Source: Pseudomonas fulva
GTDB lineage: Bacteria; Pseudomonadota; Gammaproteobacteria; Pseudomonadales; Pseudomonadaceae
Length of the DNA stretch: 64,000 bases
Assembly (NCBI RefSeq): GCF_015680705.1
Contig: NZ_JADNYP010000004.1
Span: forward strand, 1-64,000
Reading direction: 5' to 3'
The notes beneath the pieces are model-generated. The model did not search any database. It was not told the origin of the DNA and saw only the letters and a program-made list of their open reading frames with translations. The position numbers and the translations under genes were made by a program. Positions 50,211 through 58,446 of this stretch are shown piece after piece. The stretch's first letter is position 1. Each line of letters begins with the position of its first letter.

Positions 50211-51386
50211 ATGGCAGATGGCGTAGAGGTACGCGGCAATCATGTGCGCGTGTATTTTCGATATAAAGGCGAACTGTGCCGAGAAACCGTCCCAGGGTTG
50301 GCCTCCCCCGCGAATGTCGCACGTGCGGAGCGCTTGATCGGCATCATCAACTTCGAAATTCAGGAAGGGACGTTCAACTATGCCCGGCACTTCCCCGATT
50401 CGCCACGGGTGAAGACCAATACGCTGGGTCACTTCATCGAGCTGTGGCTCGACATCAAGCGTAACGAGATGGCCAGGTCGGGTTTCTTGGCTTACGAGAG
50501 CAAGGTCCGCAACCATATCGCTCCCAGGTGGGGTAAACGCCAGGCTGATCAGATCACTCACTTGGATCTACAGGCCTGGATTCAGAAAGAGCTGATGCCG
50601 AAACTGCACAACAAGACGATCCGCGAGATCGTCAGCTTGATGCGGCAGATCTTTACCCTGTACCGCACGTGCAACAGAACGGCGCATGATCCAACCGAAG
50701 GGATCACCGTCAGGCTTCCGGATGCTGACGATCCAGATCCCTTTGCCCGCAGCGAGATCGAGCGCATTCTCCAGGACGATCCTGACTTCCAACAGGAGAT
50801 CAACTTGATCCGGTTCATGATGTGGACGGGGCCGAGGGTATCGGAAGCCATTTCACTGGCATGGGAGGATGTCGACTTGGAAACGGGCACGCTGAGGTTT
50901 CGGCGATCCCAGGTTCGCAGTCACTACCGGGTCACCAAGACACGGCGCTCGACGCGGGAAGTTCGTCTGATGCGGCCGGCGCTGGAGGCGTTGCAGGCGC
51001 AGGTCCGCTTTACCAAGGGGCAAGCGCCTGTCGACGTCGAGGTCACTGACCGCGACAACCGCACGATCAGGAAGCAACGGTTGCGCTTCGTCTTCCACAA
51101 GACGACGACCGGTGCCGCCTGGACCAGTTCGGACGTGTTGATCAAGACCTGGTGGCGTGGGCATCTGGAGAAAGTCGGCGTGCGGTACCGGGGGCCGAAC
51201 AACTGCCGGCATACCTATGCGAGTCAGATGCTCAGCACGGGCGCGGTTCCGCTGGACTGGATAGCGGATCAGATGGGTCATACGTCGACCGCGATGATCT
51301 GGAAGCACTACGGCAAGTGGATTCACCAGGATGGGCCCGACATGGTCGGGATGCTCGAGCACGCGTTGAAGCTTAACGGCGGCTGA
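50211..51386 (+). CDS. int: Tyrosine-recombinase integrase
   Basis: The 391-residue integrase has an N-terminal arm-binding domain of DUF3596 type (VEVRGNHVRVYFRYKGELC), a core-binding domain (about 75-175) and the catalytic domain with Arg in WTGPRVSEAIS, His-x-x-Arg in NCRHTYAS, GH in QMGHTS and the nucleophile Tyr in WKHYGKW. It directs integration at the neighbouring tRNA-Leu 3' end, the usual att position for this class; the exact core is inferred. The gene reads toward the tRNA and ends 187 bases before it. Confidence 0.92.
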   Translation: MADGVEVRGNHVRVYFRYKGELCRETVPGLASPANVARAERLIGIINFEIQEGTFNYARHFPDSPRVKTNTLGHFIELWLDIKRNEMARSGFLAYESKVRNHIAPRWGKRQADQITHLDLQAWIQKELMPKLHNKTIREIVSLMRQIFTLYRTCNRTAHDPTEGITVRLPDADDPDPFARSEIERILQDDPDFQQEINLIRFMMWTGPRVSEAISLAWEDVDLETGTLRFRRSQVRSHYRVTKTRRSTREVRLMRPALEALQAQVRFTKGQAPVDVEVTDRDNRTIRKQRLRFVFHKTTTGAAWTSSDVLIKTWWRGHLEKVGVRYRGPNNCRHTYASQMLSTGAVPLDWIADQMGHTSTAMIWKHYGKWIHQDGPDMVGMLEHALKLNGG

Positions 51387-51460
51387 AGCCGGTAACGGTA
51401 GGATGTGAGGTTCTCTATAAGACCTCGCATCAGCAGCCGTTGCATGACGTCAGAAACGAA

Positions 51461-51486
51461 AAAGGCAGCCTCGACGGGCTGCCTTT
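51461..51486. terminator. Bidirectional terminator after int
   Basis: AAAGGCAGCC pairs with GGCTGCCTTT (51477-51486) around a six-base loop, with an A-run on the left and a run of seven T on the right. It can end both the integrase and the leftward tRNA transcripts. Confidence 0.8.
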
Positions 51487-51498
51487 TTTTGCCTGAAA

Positions 51499-51526
51499 TT
51501 CCCAAAGTGTTCCCATTTCGTTCCCA
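51499..51526. repeat. Three TTCCCA repeats at 11-base steps (possible Int arm sites)
   Basis: TTCCCA occurs at 51499-51504, 51510-51515 and 51521-51526 between the int gene and the tRNA. Short, evenly spaced repeats next to an integrase gene are typical of arm-type binding sites. Confidence 0.5.
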
Positions 51527-51572
51527 ATTCGCAAATTGGCGGGAAAAACTCCTTTGAAAACAGGCACTTACA

Positions 51573-51657
51573 TGGTGCGGACGAAGAGACTCGAACTCTT
51601 ACAGCTTGCGCCGCTGGAACCTAAATCCAGTGTGTCTACCAATTTCACCACGTCCGC
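51573..51657 (-). tRNA. tRNA-Leu (TAG anticodon)
   Basis: The minus strand folds as a class II cloverleaf of 85 bases with acceptor GCGGACG paired to CGTCCGC, anticodon stem CTGGA/TCCAG, loop TTTAGGT (anticodon TAG), a long variable arm, TTCGAGTCT in the T arm and an encoded CCA. The 3' end faces the integrase gene, so this is the likely attachment gene. Confidence 0.95.
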
Positions 51658-51713
51658 ATGAACCACTTAAAGCAAAGGCGCCAGATTATACAATCAGGCG
51701 CCTTCTTCGAATA

Positions 51714-51789
51714 TGGGGTGGACGATGGGAATCGAACCCACGACAACTGGAATCACAATCCAGCGCTCTACCAACTGAGCTACGCCCAC
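51714..51789 (-). tRNA. tRNA-His (GTG anticodon)
   Basis: A 76-base cloverleaf with acceptor GTGGGCG/CGTCCAC (one wobble), anticodon stem CTGGA/TCCAG around TTGTGAT (anticodon GTG), GGTTCGATTCC T arm and encoded CCA. It is the middle tRNA of the leftward cluster. Confidence 0.95.
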
Positions 51790-51830
51790 CATATTGCGGT
51801 ACTGCGTTCACTTGTGCCAAAGCTGCCTCA

Positions 51831-51907
51831 TGGCGCACCCGGCAGGACTCGAACCTGCGACCATCCGCTTAGAAGGCGGATGCTCTATCCAGCTGAGCTA
51901 CGGGCGC
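51831..51907 (-). tRNA. tRNA-Arg (TCT anticodon)
   Basis: A 77-base cloverleaf with acceptor GCGCCCG/CGGGTGC, anticodon loop CTTCTAA (anticodon TCT), GGTTCGAGTCC T arm and encoded CCA. It is the first tRNA of the leftward cluster. Confidence 0.95.
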
Positions 51908-52035
51908 ATATTCAATCTGCTTTCCGTAAAGATTGCAAATCAACTTTCAGTCCGTACTGAACAAGCCAACAAATCCGCTTATTCTGCCTGACCTTGCTAA
52001 CCAGTGCTAGGCTCTGCCCGACAAGTGCGACGAAT

Positions 52036-52062
52036 GTTATAGACGAGCCGGCAGGTCGTCAA
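52036..52062 (-). promoter_or_regulatory. Candidate promoter of the tRNA cluster
   Basis: On the minus strand TTGACG (52057-52062) and TATAAC (52036-52041) are 15 bases apart, a slightly short spacer, followed by a region starting ATTCGTCGC. It lies about 130 bases before tRNA-Arg. Confidence 0.45.
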
Positions 52063-52196
52063 CACTTTTTTCAAAAAAATTTAGTTTATTGAAGGGCTTA
52101 GGGGATTTGCCCGCCCGCCTGCCTTTGCCCTGGGGCCATGTCGTGCGAGAATGCGCGCTCTTAATGTTTCCTTTCTCGATGGTTAATCACGCGTCT

Positions 52197-53051
52197 ATGA
52201 CTGCACACCTTATCGATGGCAAGGCGATCGCCGCCAGCCTGCGCCAGCAGATCGCCCAACGTGTCGAGGAGCGGCGCCAGCAGGGCCTGCGCACGCCCGG
52301 CCTGGCGGTGATCCTGGTCGGCACCGACCCTGCTTCCCAAGTCTATGTTTCGCACAAGCGCAGGGACTGTGAGGAAGTCGGCTTCATCTCGCAGGCCTAC
52401 GACCTGCCCAGCGATACCACGCAGCAGGCCCTGACCGAGCTGATCGATCGTCTCAACGAAGACCCGGCGGTCGATGGCATCCTTCTGCAATTGCCGCTGC
52501 CGGCGCACTTGGATGCTTCGCTGCTGCTCGAGCGTATCCGTCCGGACAAGGATGTCGATGGTTTTCATCCCTATAATGTCGGTCGCCTGGCCCAGCGCAT
52601 TCCCCTGCTGCGTCCGTGCACGCCCAAGGGCATCATGACTTTGCTGCAGAGTACCGGACAGGATCTGTACGGCATGGATGCGGTAGTGGTCGGCGCTTCC
52701 AACATCGTCGGCCGTCCGATGGCCATGGAGCTGCTGCTGGCCGGCTGCACCGTGACGGTCGCCCACCGTTTCACCAAGGACCTGGCCGCGCATGTCGGTC
52801 GGGCCGACCTGGTCGTGGTGGCTGCCGGCAAGCCGGGCCTGGTCAAGGGCGAATGGATCAAGGAAGGTGCCATCGTCATCGATGTAGGCATCAATCGCCA
52901 GGCGGATGGTCGCCTGGTCGGCGATGTGGTCTACGACACTGCCCTGCCCCGTGCCGGCTGGATCACTCCGGTGCCTGGTGGGGTCGGCCCGATGACCCGC
53001 GCCTGCCTTCTGGAAAACACCTTGTACGCGGCAGAAGAGCTGCACAAGTGA
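52197..53051 (+). CDS. folD: Methylenetetrahydrofolate dehydrogenase / cyclohydrolase
   Basis: FolD interconverts 5,10-methylene- and 10-formyl-tetrahydrofolate in the cytoplasm. The 284-residue protein shows [22 protein letters not shown] with the catalytic Lys, QLPLPAHLD, the NADP loop [12 protein letters not shown] and the C-terminal [11 protein letters not shown]. The ATG giving [12 protein letters not shown] was chosen because it matches the FolD N-terminus. In related genomes it lies beside the same tRNA cluster. A hairpin follows the stop. Confidence 0.96.
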   Translation: MTAHLIDGKAIAASLRQQIAQRVEERRQQGLRTPGLAVILVGTDPASQVYVSHKRRDCEEVGFISQAYDLPSDTTQQALTELIDRLNEDPAVDGILLQLPLPAHLDASLLLERIRPDKDVDGFHPYNVGRLAQRIPLLRPCTPKGIMTLLQSTGQDLYGMDAVVVGASNIVGRPMAMELLLAGCTVTVAHRFTKDLAAHVGRADLVVVAAGKPGLVKGEWIKEGAIVIDVGINRQADGRLVGDVVYDTALPRAGWITPVPGGVGPMTRACLLENTLYAAEELHK

Positions 53052-53085
53052 TCCGCCAAGGCATGGCCCATCGCTGACGCTGCAC

Positions 53086-53112
53086 AAGATGGCACCCATG
53101 AGGTGCCGTCTT
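53086..53112 (+). terminator. Hairpin terminator of folD
   Basis: AAGATGGCACC (53086-53096) pairs with GGTGCCGTCTT (53102-53112), one G-T pair, around a five-base loop, 35 bases after the folD stop. The T-run is weak. Confidence 0.6.
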
Positions 53113-53215
53113 GCTATCTGCGACCTGCAAGCCGGAGCGTCAGGCGGCACATAAGTCATCCGTTCACGCCCAGCACGCCCGCTAGGCTCGCTGTTTCTTG
53201 ACCAAGGAGCAGCGC

Positions 53216-56200
53216 ATGGCCCGAACATCGCATTTCACGTTCATCCAGAATCGCTTCCCCGCCTGGCTTCAGGCAGCCACACCCGCCCAGCGTTCGCAGC
53301 TGCGCGAAAGAGTGATCGAAAGTCATCGTGCCAGCCGCGGCCTTGCCCAAGCACTGGCGCCCTTGCAGCCAGCGGATGCTTTTTGCCGCCCGAGACTGCA
53401 GCAGGCATTGACCCGATGGTTTCCCGACCAGTCACTGCCCAGCGTGGATGAGGGCCGGCTATGGAATCATGCCGAGAAACGCGTCATGTCCTGGCTCGAG
53501 GCTGCGATGCAGAACTTCGACGCGGATACCCAGGTCACGCTGTACGCCAGCGAAACTGCCGAGCAGCCACTGGCCATCGATCCGGCGCGCTTCGTCAAAG
53601 GCGTCCGTAACCTCGATGTAGGACTGCTTTATCGGTATCACCTACTGGATATCGTCGACAATGATCCGTTTCGTGACCGGCTGGCCCATCACGACCGTGC
53701 GGCCTTCGCCGCTGAGCTGAGCATGGCCAGGCTCCAGGGACGGATCGACAGCCGCGGAGAGTGTTTGGGCGAAGCCGCGCTGGCCGGCCTCGATGAGCTG
53801 ACCCTAGCCAATGGCGCACGCCGCAAGATCAACTGCAGCTACCTCACCATCGCCGGTGTCGCCCTTAGAGGCCCCCTGGTGATCGCCCTTGAACCGGACG
53901 CTCGTGTCGAGCCCTGCCTGGTCTATCTGCCAGGTCATCCACGCTTGCCGCTACGCCAGTACGCTTCGATGCGCGCCGTGGCCAAGACGCTTACCCGCTG
54001 GCTATGGCAGGAGCAAGAGCGAGTGTTCTTCAGCCGATACGTCGGGCATGCCGACAAGCCGCGTTTCGTCTCGGCCCTGCGCCAGACGCTCTACCCGCTC
54101 TATCCATACGACCAGATCCACGCGCGTGTACCGGTGCTGGAGCCAGGCGAGCATGTCAGCTGGATCAAACGCCTCTTTCCTGCCGCGAACGATCTCTACC
54201 AAGCCACCTTGGACAAGAACGCCCGCCTGCCGATGACGCTGACCACCTGGCGTGAAGAGTGCTTCGCCGCTCGCGCGCGCAGCCTGCTGGAGGGTCAGAT
54301 CCTGGACGCCGCCAGTGTCGCGGTACCGGTGGCACAGCGTGACGCCGTCGCTCAGTTGGGTCTGATCCAGCACTGGCTGGGAATCGGCCTTTCGGTACTC
54401 AATCTTGCTGGTTTTGTGGTGCCTGGCCTGGGCGAGGCGATGCTGATCGTTGGCGGCGCGCAACTGGTAGACGAGTTCCTCGAGGGTGTCCACGCCGCCA
54501 ACGAGCACCAGGCCGAGGCAGCCATCGCGCACCTGTTCGACGTGTTCGAGAATCTGGCGCAGCTGGCAGCGCTGGGCGCAGCGGCGGGCCATGCCGAACC
54601 GGCCGGGTCCCTGCATGAGTGGACGCGCGTGGACTCGAACGGCACGACCAAGCTATGGCACGGCGGCACGGAAGCTTTTGCCCAGCCAGGTCCATGGCCA
54701 ATGGACGCACCTGTGCCAGGCTGGCAACCACTGCAATGGCAAGGTCGCCAATGGATCTGCCTGGATGGCCGGCGCTATGCGGTACAGCGCGCCAGCACCG
54801 GAGCGTGGCGGCTCGCTCCGGCACACGGCCACGTTCACCAACCCGCACTGCTGGGCTCGGAGGATGGACCATGGCTGCTGGCACACGAGCGGCCACTGGC
54901 CTGGGATACCGTACGGCTACTGCGCAGGATCGACTCGCTGTCCAATGGCCTGGATGATGCCACCCGAACCATGGCCTTGCGTTGCAGTGGCTATGATGCA
55001 GCCGCGTTACGCCAGGTGCTGCTGGATCATCGTCCGGTCCCCGCCCTGTTGCTGGACAGCCTGGAAGCCTTCGGCGCGACCGTCCCCACACCGCTGCCGA
55101 ACCCGGACGAGGCCTGCTTGGCCTCGGCATTTCCCAGCCTGAGCCCGCGCATGCGCGGCGAGATCCTCGCCCAGGCCCGGGCGGTCGACCGGATCGAGCT
55201 GCGCCGTAGCGCAAGGCTGCCATTGCGAATCGCCGAAACGGCACGCCTCTATCTGCGCGAAGCGCGTATCAATCGTGCGCTGGCCCACTTTCACCTGGAT
55301 GCTTCGTCCCAGGCTGACCGCGACCTGCTGGTGATCGCCGGTCTGCAGCGGCTGCCAGGCTGGAGTGGCGAAGTGCGCGTGGCCTTGCTCGAACAAGGGC
55401 GCCTGGTCAGCGCCGCCGGCCCCGCCGGCAGCGTGACCAAGAGGCTGGTTCGCGCCGCGCAGGGCTACCAACCGTTCGACGAAGCCGGTCAGTCGCTGGC
55501 CAATCACAGCGACATCTACCAGGCGATCCTGCAAGCGCTGCCCGATCAAGAGCGCGACGCCCTGGGCCTTGGAATCGATGACGCACCGCGTCTGCGCGAA
55601 ATGCTCTTCACCCAGGCCGCGAACGACCGTCGACGCTCCGCGCTGGACCTGGGCATGGTGCCTGTAAGGCCATGGTATCGCCTGCCTACCCGACTGCCAG
55701 GAACACGTGGCATCGGCTACCGGCTCAGCGGCCGAGCCAGAGGCTGGCTTAGCCCGGACGAACTGTTCGACCAACTGTATCCCGCCGGTCCGGAGGAGGA
55801 ACGGGAGTTGCTGCGTGCATCGTTGCGACATGAAGCCGGTCCGCAGCCGGACGCATTCATGCGTCTGATGCAAGACCTGCATGCCCAATACCAACGCCTC
55901 GACACCACGCTACAAGCCTGGGAAAACGATGCGACGGGCGTTGCACCTGAGCGCCTGGTCCTGCGCCGCGCCGCGCGCCGAGAAGCGGCGCAGTGCATTC
56001 GCCAGGCATGGCGGCGCGAGCGCGTCGATGGCCCACCCGGCGCGATGGCTCATGTCGCGCTGCGTATAGAAGGCGTCGACCTGGATGCGCTGCCGGTATT
56101 GCCTGATCCGATGCCCCATATCCGTCATCTCGAGATCACTGCCTTGGCGAATGTCAGCGACAACAGGCTCGACGAGTTCCTGCAAGCCTTTGCGCAAGTC

Positions 56201-58042
56201 AATATCCTGGATCTTTCGAACAATGCCCTGACAACCTTGCCAACACACATTGGCAACCTGAGCGAACTCGAATGCCTGTCGCTGGCGGACAACAACCTGG
56301 ACCTCAATGACGAGCGCAACCTCGGCGTGCTCACACGGATCAGCACGCTGCAGATCCTCAACCTGAGCGATGCGGTGGTCGACCTGTCTGTCCCGACTTT
56401 GCAACGGTTGGGGCAACTGCCTGCCTTGCGTGTCCTGATGGCTGACCTCAACGAACTGTCGCTCGGGCCCGGGCATTTCCTGGCCCTGCAACAATGGCCT
56501 GCACTGGAAGAACTGCACCTGGGCCAGAACCAGATTACCCTGGACGAAGCGAGCCGCGCCGCACTTGCGGGACTCAACCGCCTGCGCCGGCTATCGCTGT
56601 ACGAAAATCCGCTCGACCTGTCTCCAGACCTGACCGGTTGGACGCACCTGCGCCAGCTCGACCTGGAGCAGAGCGCAATCGTCGACTGGCCGACCGGCCT
56701 CACTGAACTGCTCAGGCAACGCCCACTGGTCCTGCGTACCCTCGATCTCGGGCGCAATGCCATTCGCGACATCCCGTCCCTGAGCGACACCCACTTCGCC
56801 GAAGCCGTGCTTGCCGGTGAACCCGATATCTACGCTTCGTTCGCCTACAATCCGCTGACGGAGCAAAGTCGCCAACACCTGCGAGACATTGGCCTGGACG
56901 TGTGGGAAATGAGTGGCGAGACGGACGACTGGCACGTCGACTGGCCGCAGGACCTGCAACGCCATATCGAGGTGACACGTGATGATCCCCAATGGTCGCC
57001 GCTGTACGACCTGTTCCGGCGCCTGACCGAGACCGCGGAATACCAGCGCAGCGGCATGGCCATGCGGCTGCGCATGCGTCGGATGGTAGAGGCGCTCAGT
57101 ACTCAGCAAGCGCAGGAAGAAGCGACCGGCTGGGGTCGAGCCGAGGTACTGCAACAGATCATCGACCGACTCGCCGATGCCGCGCAGGAATGCATCGACC
57201 AGGCCAGGCTGCTGTTCCAGGAAGCCGAGACCGATGTCCTGCTCTGGCGAGCCGTGTCCCAAGCCGCGCCAGGCGCAAGCGACGAACAGGTGGCGATGGA
57301 CAGTGCCGCCTCGCTGTACCGGCAGCGCTTGCTGGACGAGCGGATCGGCGCGATCTACCAGGCCCGCGTCGCCAGGCGCCAGGCGCTGGCCCAGGCGCGA
57401 GACGAAGAGGAACGGGCGGCGGCACCGGCGCTGCACCCATTCGATGACATCAGCGATGGCACGCTCACAGACCCGAGCTACCCGCTCGATGAACTGGAAA
57501 TGGCCCTGCATGCGCGCATACAGCTACATGACCGTCTGGATTTGCCAGCACAGCCCTCGGAAATGAGTTTCGCCTACCTGGCACGCCTGAGCGATGCGAC
57601 CTTGCAGCGTCTGATGACCGATGTGTCGCAGCACGCAGGCCTGGAGCAGGTCGTCAACTGGGCGAGCGAACAACGCTTTTGGCAAGGCTGGCTGCGCCGG
57701 CTCTATCCAGGCCCCCTGGCCGACCTGGCGGTTCGCTGGGAAGGCGCTTCGGCGTACTTCGACCAGTTGAGCGAGGCTTCATCCGAAACCGGTGCCTATA
57801 GAGGTCCTGAAGTACCGCCCGCCTACATCGAAGCCCTGGAGCGCGATCTGGGAGACACGCCAGGGCTGAATTGGCGACAGGACGGCGTCTTGCAACGCAT
57901 CGACCTGGTGTCTGGCCGCTATGCCAATGAAAGCATGTTATACCAGCGCGCCGCACAGCTGCTGCTGGATACCCGCCGAGCTGCGGAGATGGCCCTCTAT
58001 CGCGACCTGAGCCGGGCGCTGGCCCGCGGCCAGCAGCACTGA
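53216..58042 (+). CDS. NEL-type E3 ubiquitin ligase effector with dermonecrotic-toxin-like N-terminus
   Basis: The 1608-residue protein has an N-terminal domain of the DUF6543/dermonecrotic toxin type (about 15-430, including a hydrophobic stretch near 390-415), a long central region, leucine-rich repeats at about 945-1160 (ILDLSNNALTTLP and ELHLGQNQITLD are clear) and a C-terminal NEL domain (about 1200-1600). The Cys-x-Asp at residues 1326-1328 (QECIDQA) is at the place expected for the catalytic cysteine of IpaH/SspH ligases. Such proteins are host-directed effectors. No secretion system is nearby, so the delivery route is unknown. AAGGAG lies before the ATG. Confidence 0.85.
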   Translation: MARTSHFTFIQNRFPAWLQAATPAQRSQLRERVIESHRASRGLAQALAPLQPADAFCRPRLQQALTRWFPDQSLPSVDEGRLWNHAEKRVMSWLEAAMQNFDADTQVTLYASETAEQPLAIDPARFVKGVRNLDVGLLYRYHLLDIVDNDPFRDRLAHHDRAAFAAELSMARLQGRIDSRGECLGEAALAGLDELTLANGARRKINCSYLTIAGVALRGPLVIALEPDARVEPCLVYLPGHPRLPLRQYASMRAVAKTLTRWLWQEQERVFFSRYVGHADKPRFVSALRQTLYPLYPYDQIHARVPVLEPGEHVSWIKRLFPAANDLYQATLDKNARLPMTLTTWREECFAARARSLLEGQILDAASVAVPVAQRDAVAQLGLIQHWLGIGLSVLNLAGFVVPGLGEAMLIVGGAQLVDEFLEGVHAANEHQAEAAIAHLFDVFENLAQLAALGAAAGHAEPAGSLHEWTRVDSNGTTKLWHGGTEAFAQPGPWPMDAPVPGWQPLQWQGRQWICLDGRRYAVQRASTGAWRLAPAHGHVHQPALLGSEDGPWLLAHERPLAWDTVRLLRRIDSLSNGLDDATRTMALRCSGYDAAALRQVLLDHRPVPALLLDSLEAFGATVPTPLPNPDEACLASAFPSLSPRMRGEILAQARAVDRIELRRSARLPLRIAETARLYLREARINRALAHFHLDASSQADRDLLVIAGLQRLPGWSGEVRVALLEQGRLVSAAGPAGSVTKRLVRAAQGYQPFDEAGQSLANHSDIYQAILQALPDQERDALGLGIDDAPRLREMLFTQAANDRRRSALDLGMVPVRPWYRLPTRLPGTRGIGYRLSGRARGWLSPDELFDQLYPAGPEEERELLRASLRHEAGPQPDAFMRLMQDLHAQYQRLDTTLQAWENDATGVAPERLVLRRAARREAAQCIRQAWRRERVDGPPGAMAHVALRIEGVDLDALPVLPDPMPHIRHLEITALANVSDNRLDEFLQAFAQVNILDLSNNALTTLPTHIGNLSELECLSLADNNLDLNDERNLGVLTRISTLQILNLSDAVVDLSVPTLQRLGQLPALRVLMADLNELSLGPGHFLALQQWPALEELHLGQNQITLDEASRAALAGLNRLRRLSLYENPLDLSPDLTGWTHLRQLDLEQSAIVDWPTGLTELLRQRPLVLRTLDLGRNAIRDIPSLSDTHFAEAVLAGEPDIYASFAYNPLTEQSRQHLRDIGLDVWEMSGETDDWHVDWPQDLQRHIEVTRDDPQWSPLYDLFRRLTETAEYQRSGMAMRLRMRRMVEALSTQQAQEEATGWGRAEVLQQIIDRLADAAQECIDQARLLFQEAETDVLLWRAVSQAAPGASDEQVAMDSAASLYRQRLLDERIGAIYQARVARRQALAQARDEEERAAAPALHPFDDISDGTLTDPSYPLDELEMALHARIQLHDRLDLPAQPSEMSFAYLARLSDATLQRLMTDVSQHAGLEQVVNWASEQRFWQGWLRRLYPGPLADLAVRWEGASAYFDQLSEASSETGAYRGPEVPPAYIEALERDLGDTPGLNWRQDGVLQRIDLVSGRYANESMLYQRAAQLLLDTRRAAEMALYRDLSRALARGQQH

Positions 58043-58113
58043 CACCGCTAGCGGCACCGGCGCGCCACCCGCTAGCCGCGCGCCGCCGGCGATTCCGGGC
58101 ACATGATTCAGGC

Positions 58114-58446
58114 TCAACCCAGCAACCGGACCACCACCCACAGCGGTGCCGCCAGCCCCAGGGCCGTGGCGCTGCGCGGCCAATAAGGCAACGACATGAC
58201 CAGCGCCAGGCCGCTCAGTGACAGAAGCCCGAGCCAGGCAACCGGCCCCATTGCCCAGCCCCATGCCTGGGCGCACAGCAACAGGCTGACCAGCAACGCG
58301 GCCCAGCCCATCCCCCTCAGGGCCAGGCGCTGCCAAAGCAGACAAGGCCTGCCCCAGACCTGCTTGAAATGCCGCTCCAGCCCTTGGCACAGAGCCAGCA
58401 TTGCGCCATAGGCGAACAGCATCGCACCGATCACCAGGCCGCTCAC
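58114..58446 (-). CDS. DUF3325 membrane protein
   Basis: A 110-residue protein with about three hydrophobic helices, starting at GTG that overlaps the stop of the PepSY gene (GTGA). Small DUF3325 proteins occur with PepSY and DUF3649 proteins beside TonB-dependent siderophore receptors. Its own function is unknown. It is the last gene of the leftward iron cluster. Confidence 0.8.
   Translation of the reverse strand: MSGLVIGAMLFAYGAMLALCQGLERHFKQVWGRPCLLWQRLALRGMGWAALLVSLLLCAQAWGWAMGPVAWLGLLSLSGLALVMSLPYWPRSATALGLAAPLWVVVRLLG

Larger units (their letters stand above)
44250..51572. mobile_element. Integrative satellite-like / phage-derived element at tRNA-Leu
   Basis: The block holds a leftward XRE repressor, a rightward early-type operon (gp16-like, CII-like, Ogr/Delta-like, two unknowns, primase-helicase, P-loop protein) and a tyrosine integrase next to the 3' end of tRNA-Leu. 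No capsid, portal, terminase, tail or lysis gene is present. The right edge is set by the integrase and its arm-type repeats beside the tRNA. The left edge is uncertain; I could not find a second copy of the tRNA 3' sequence by eye. Confidence 0.7.
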
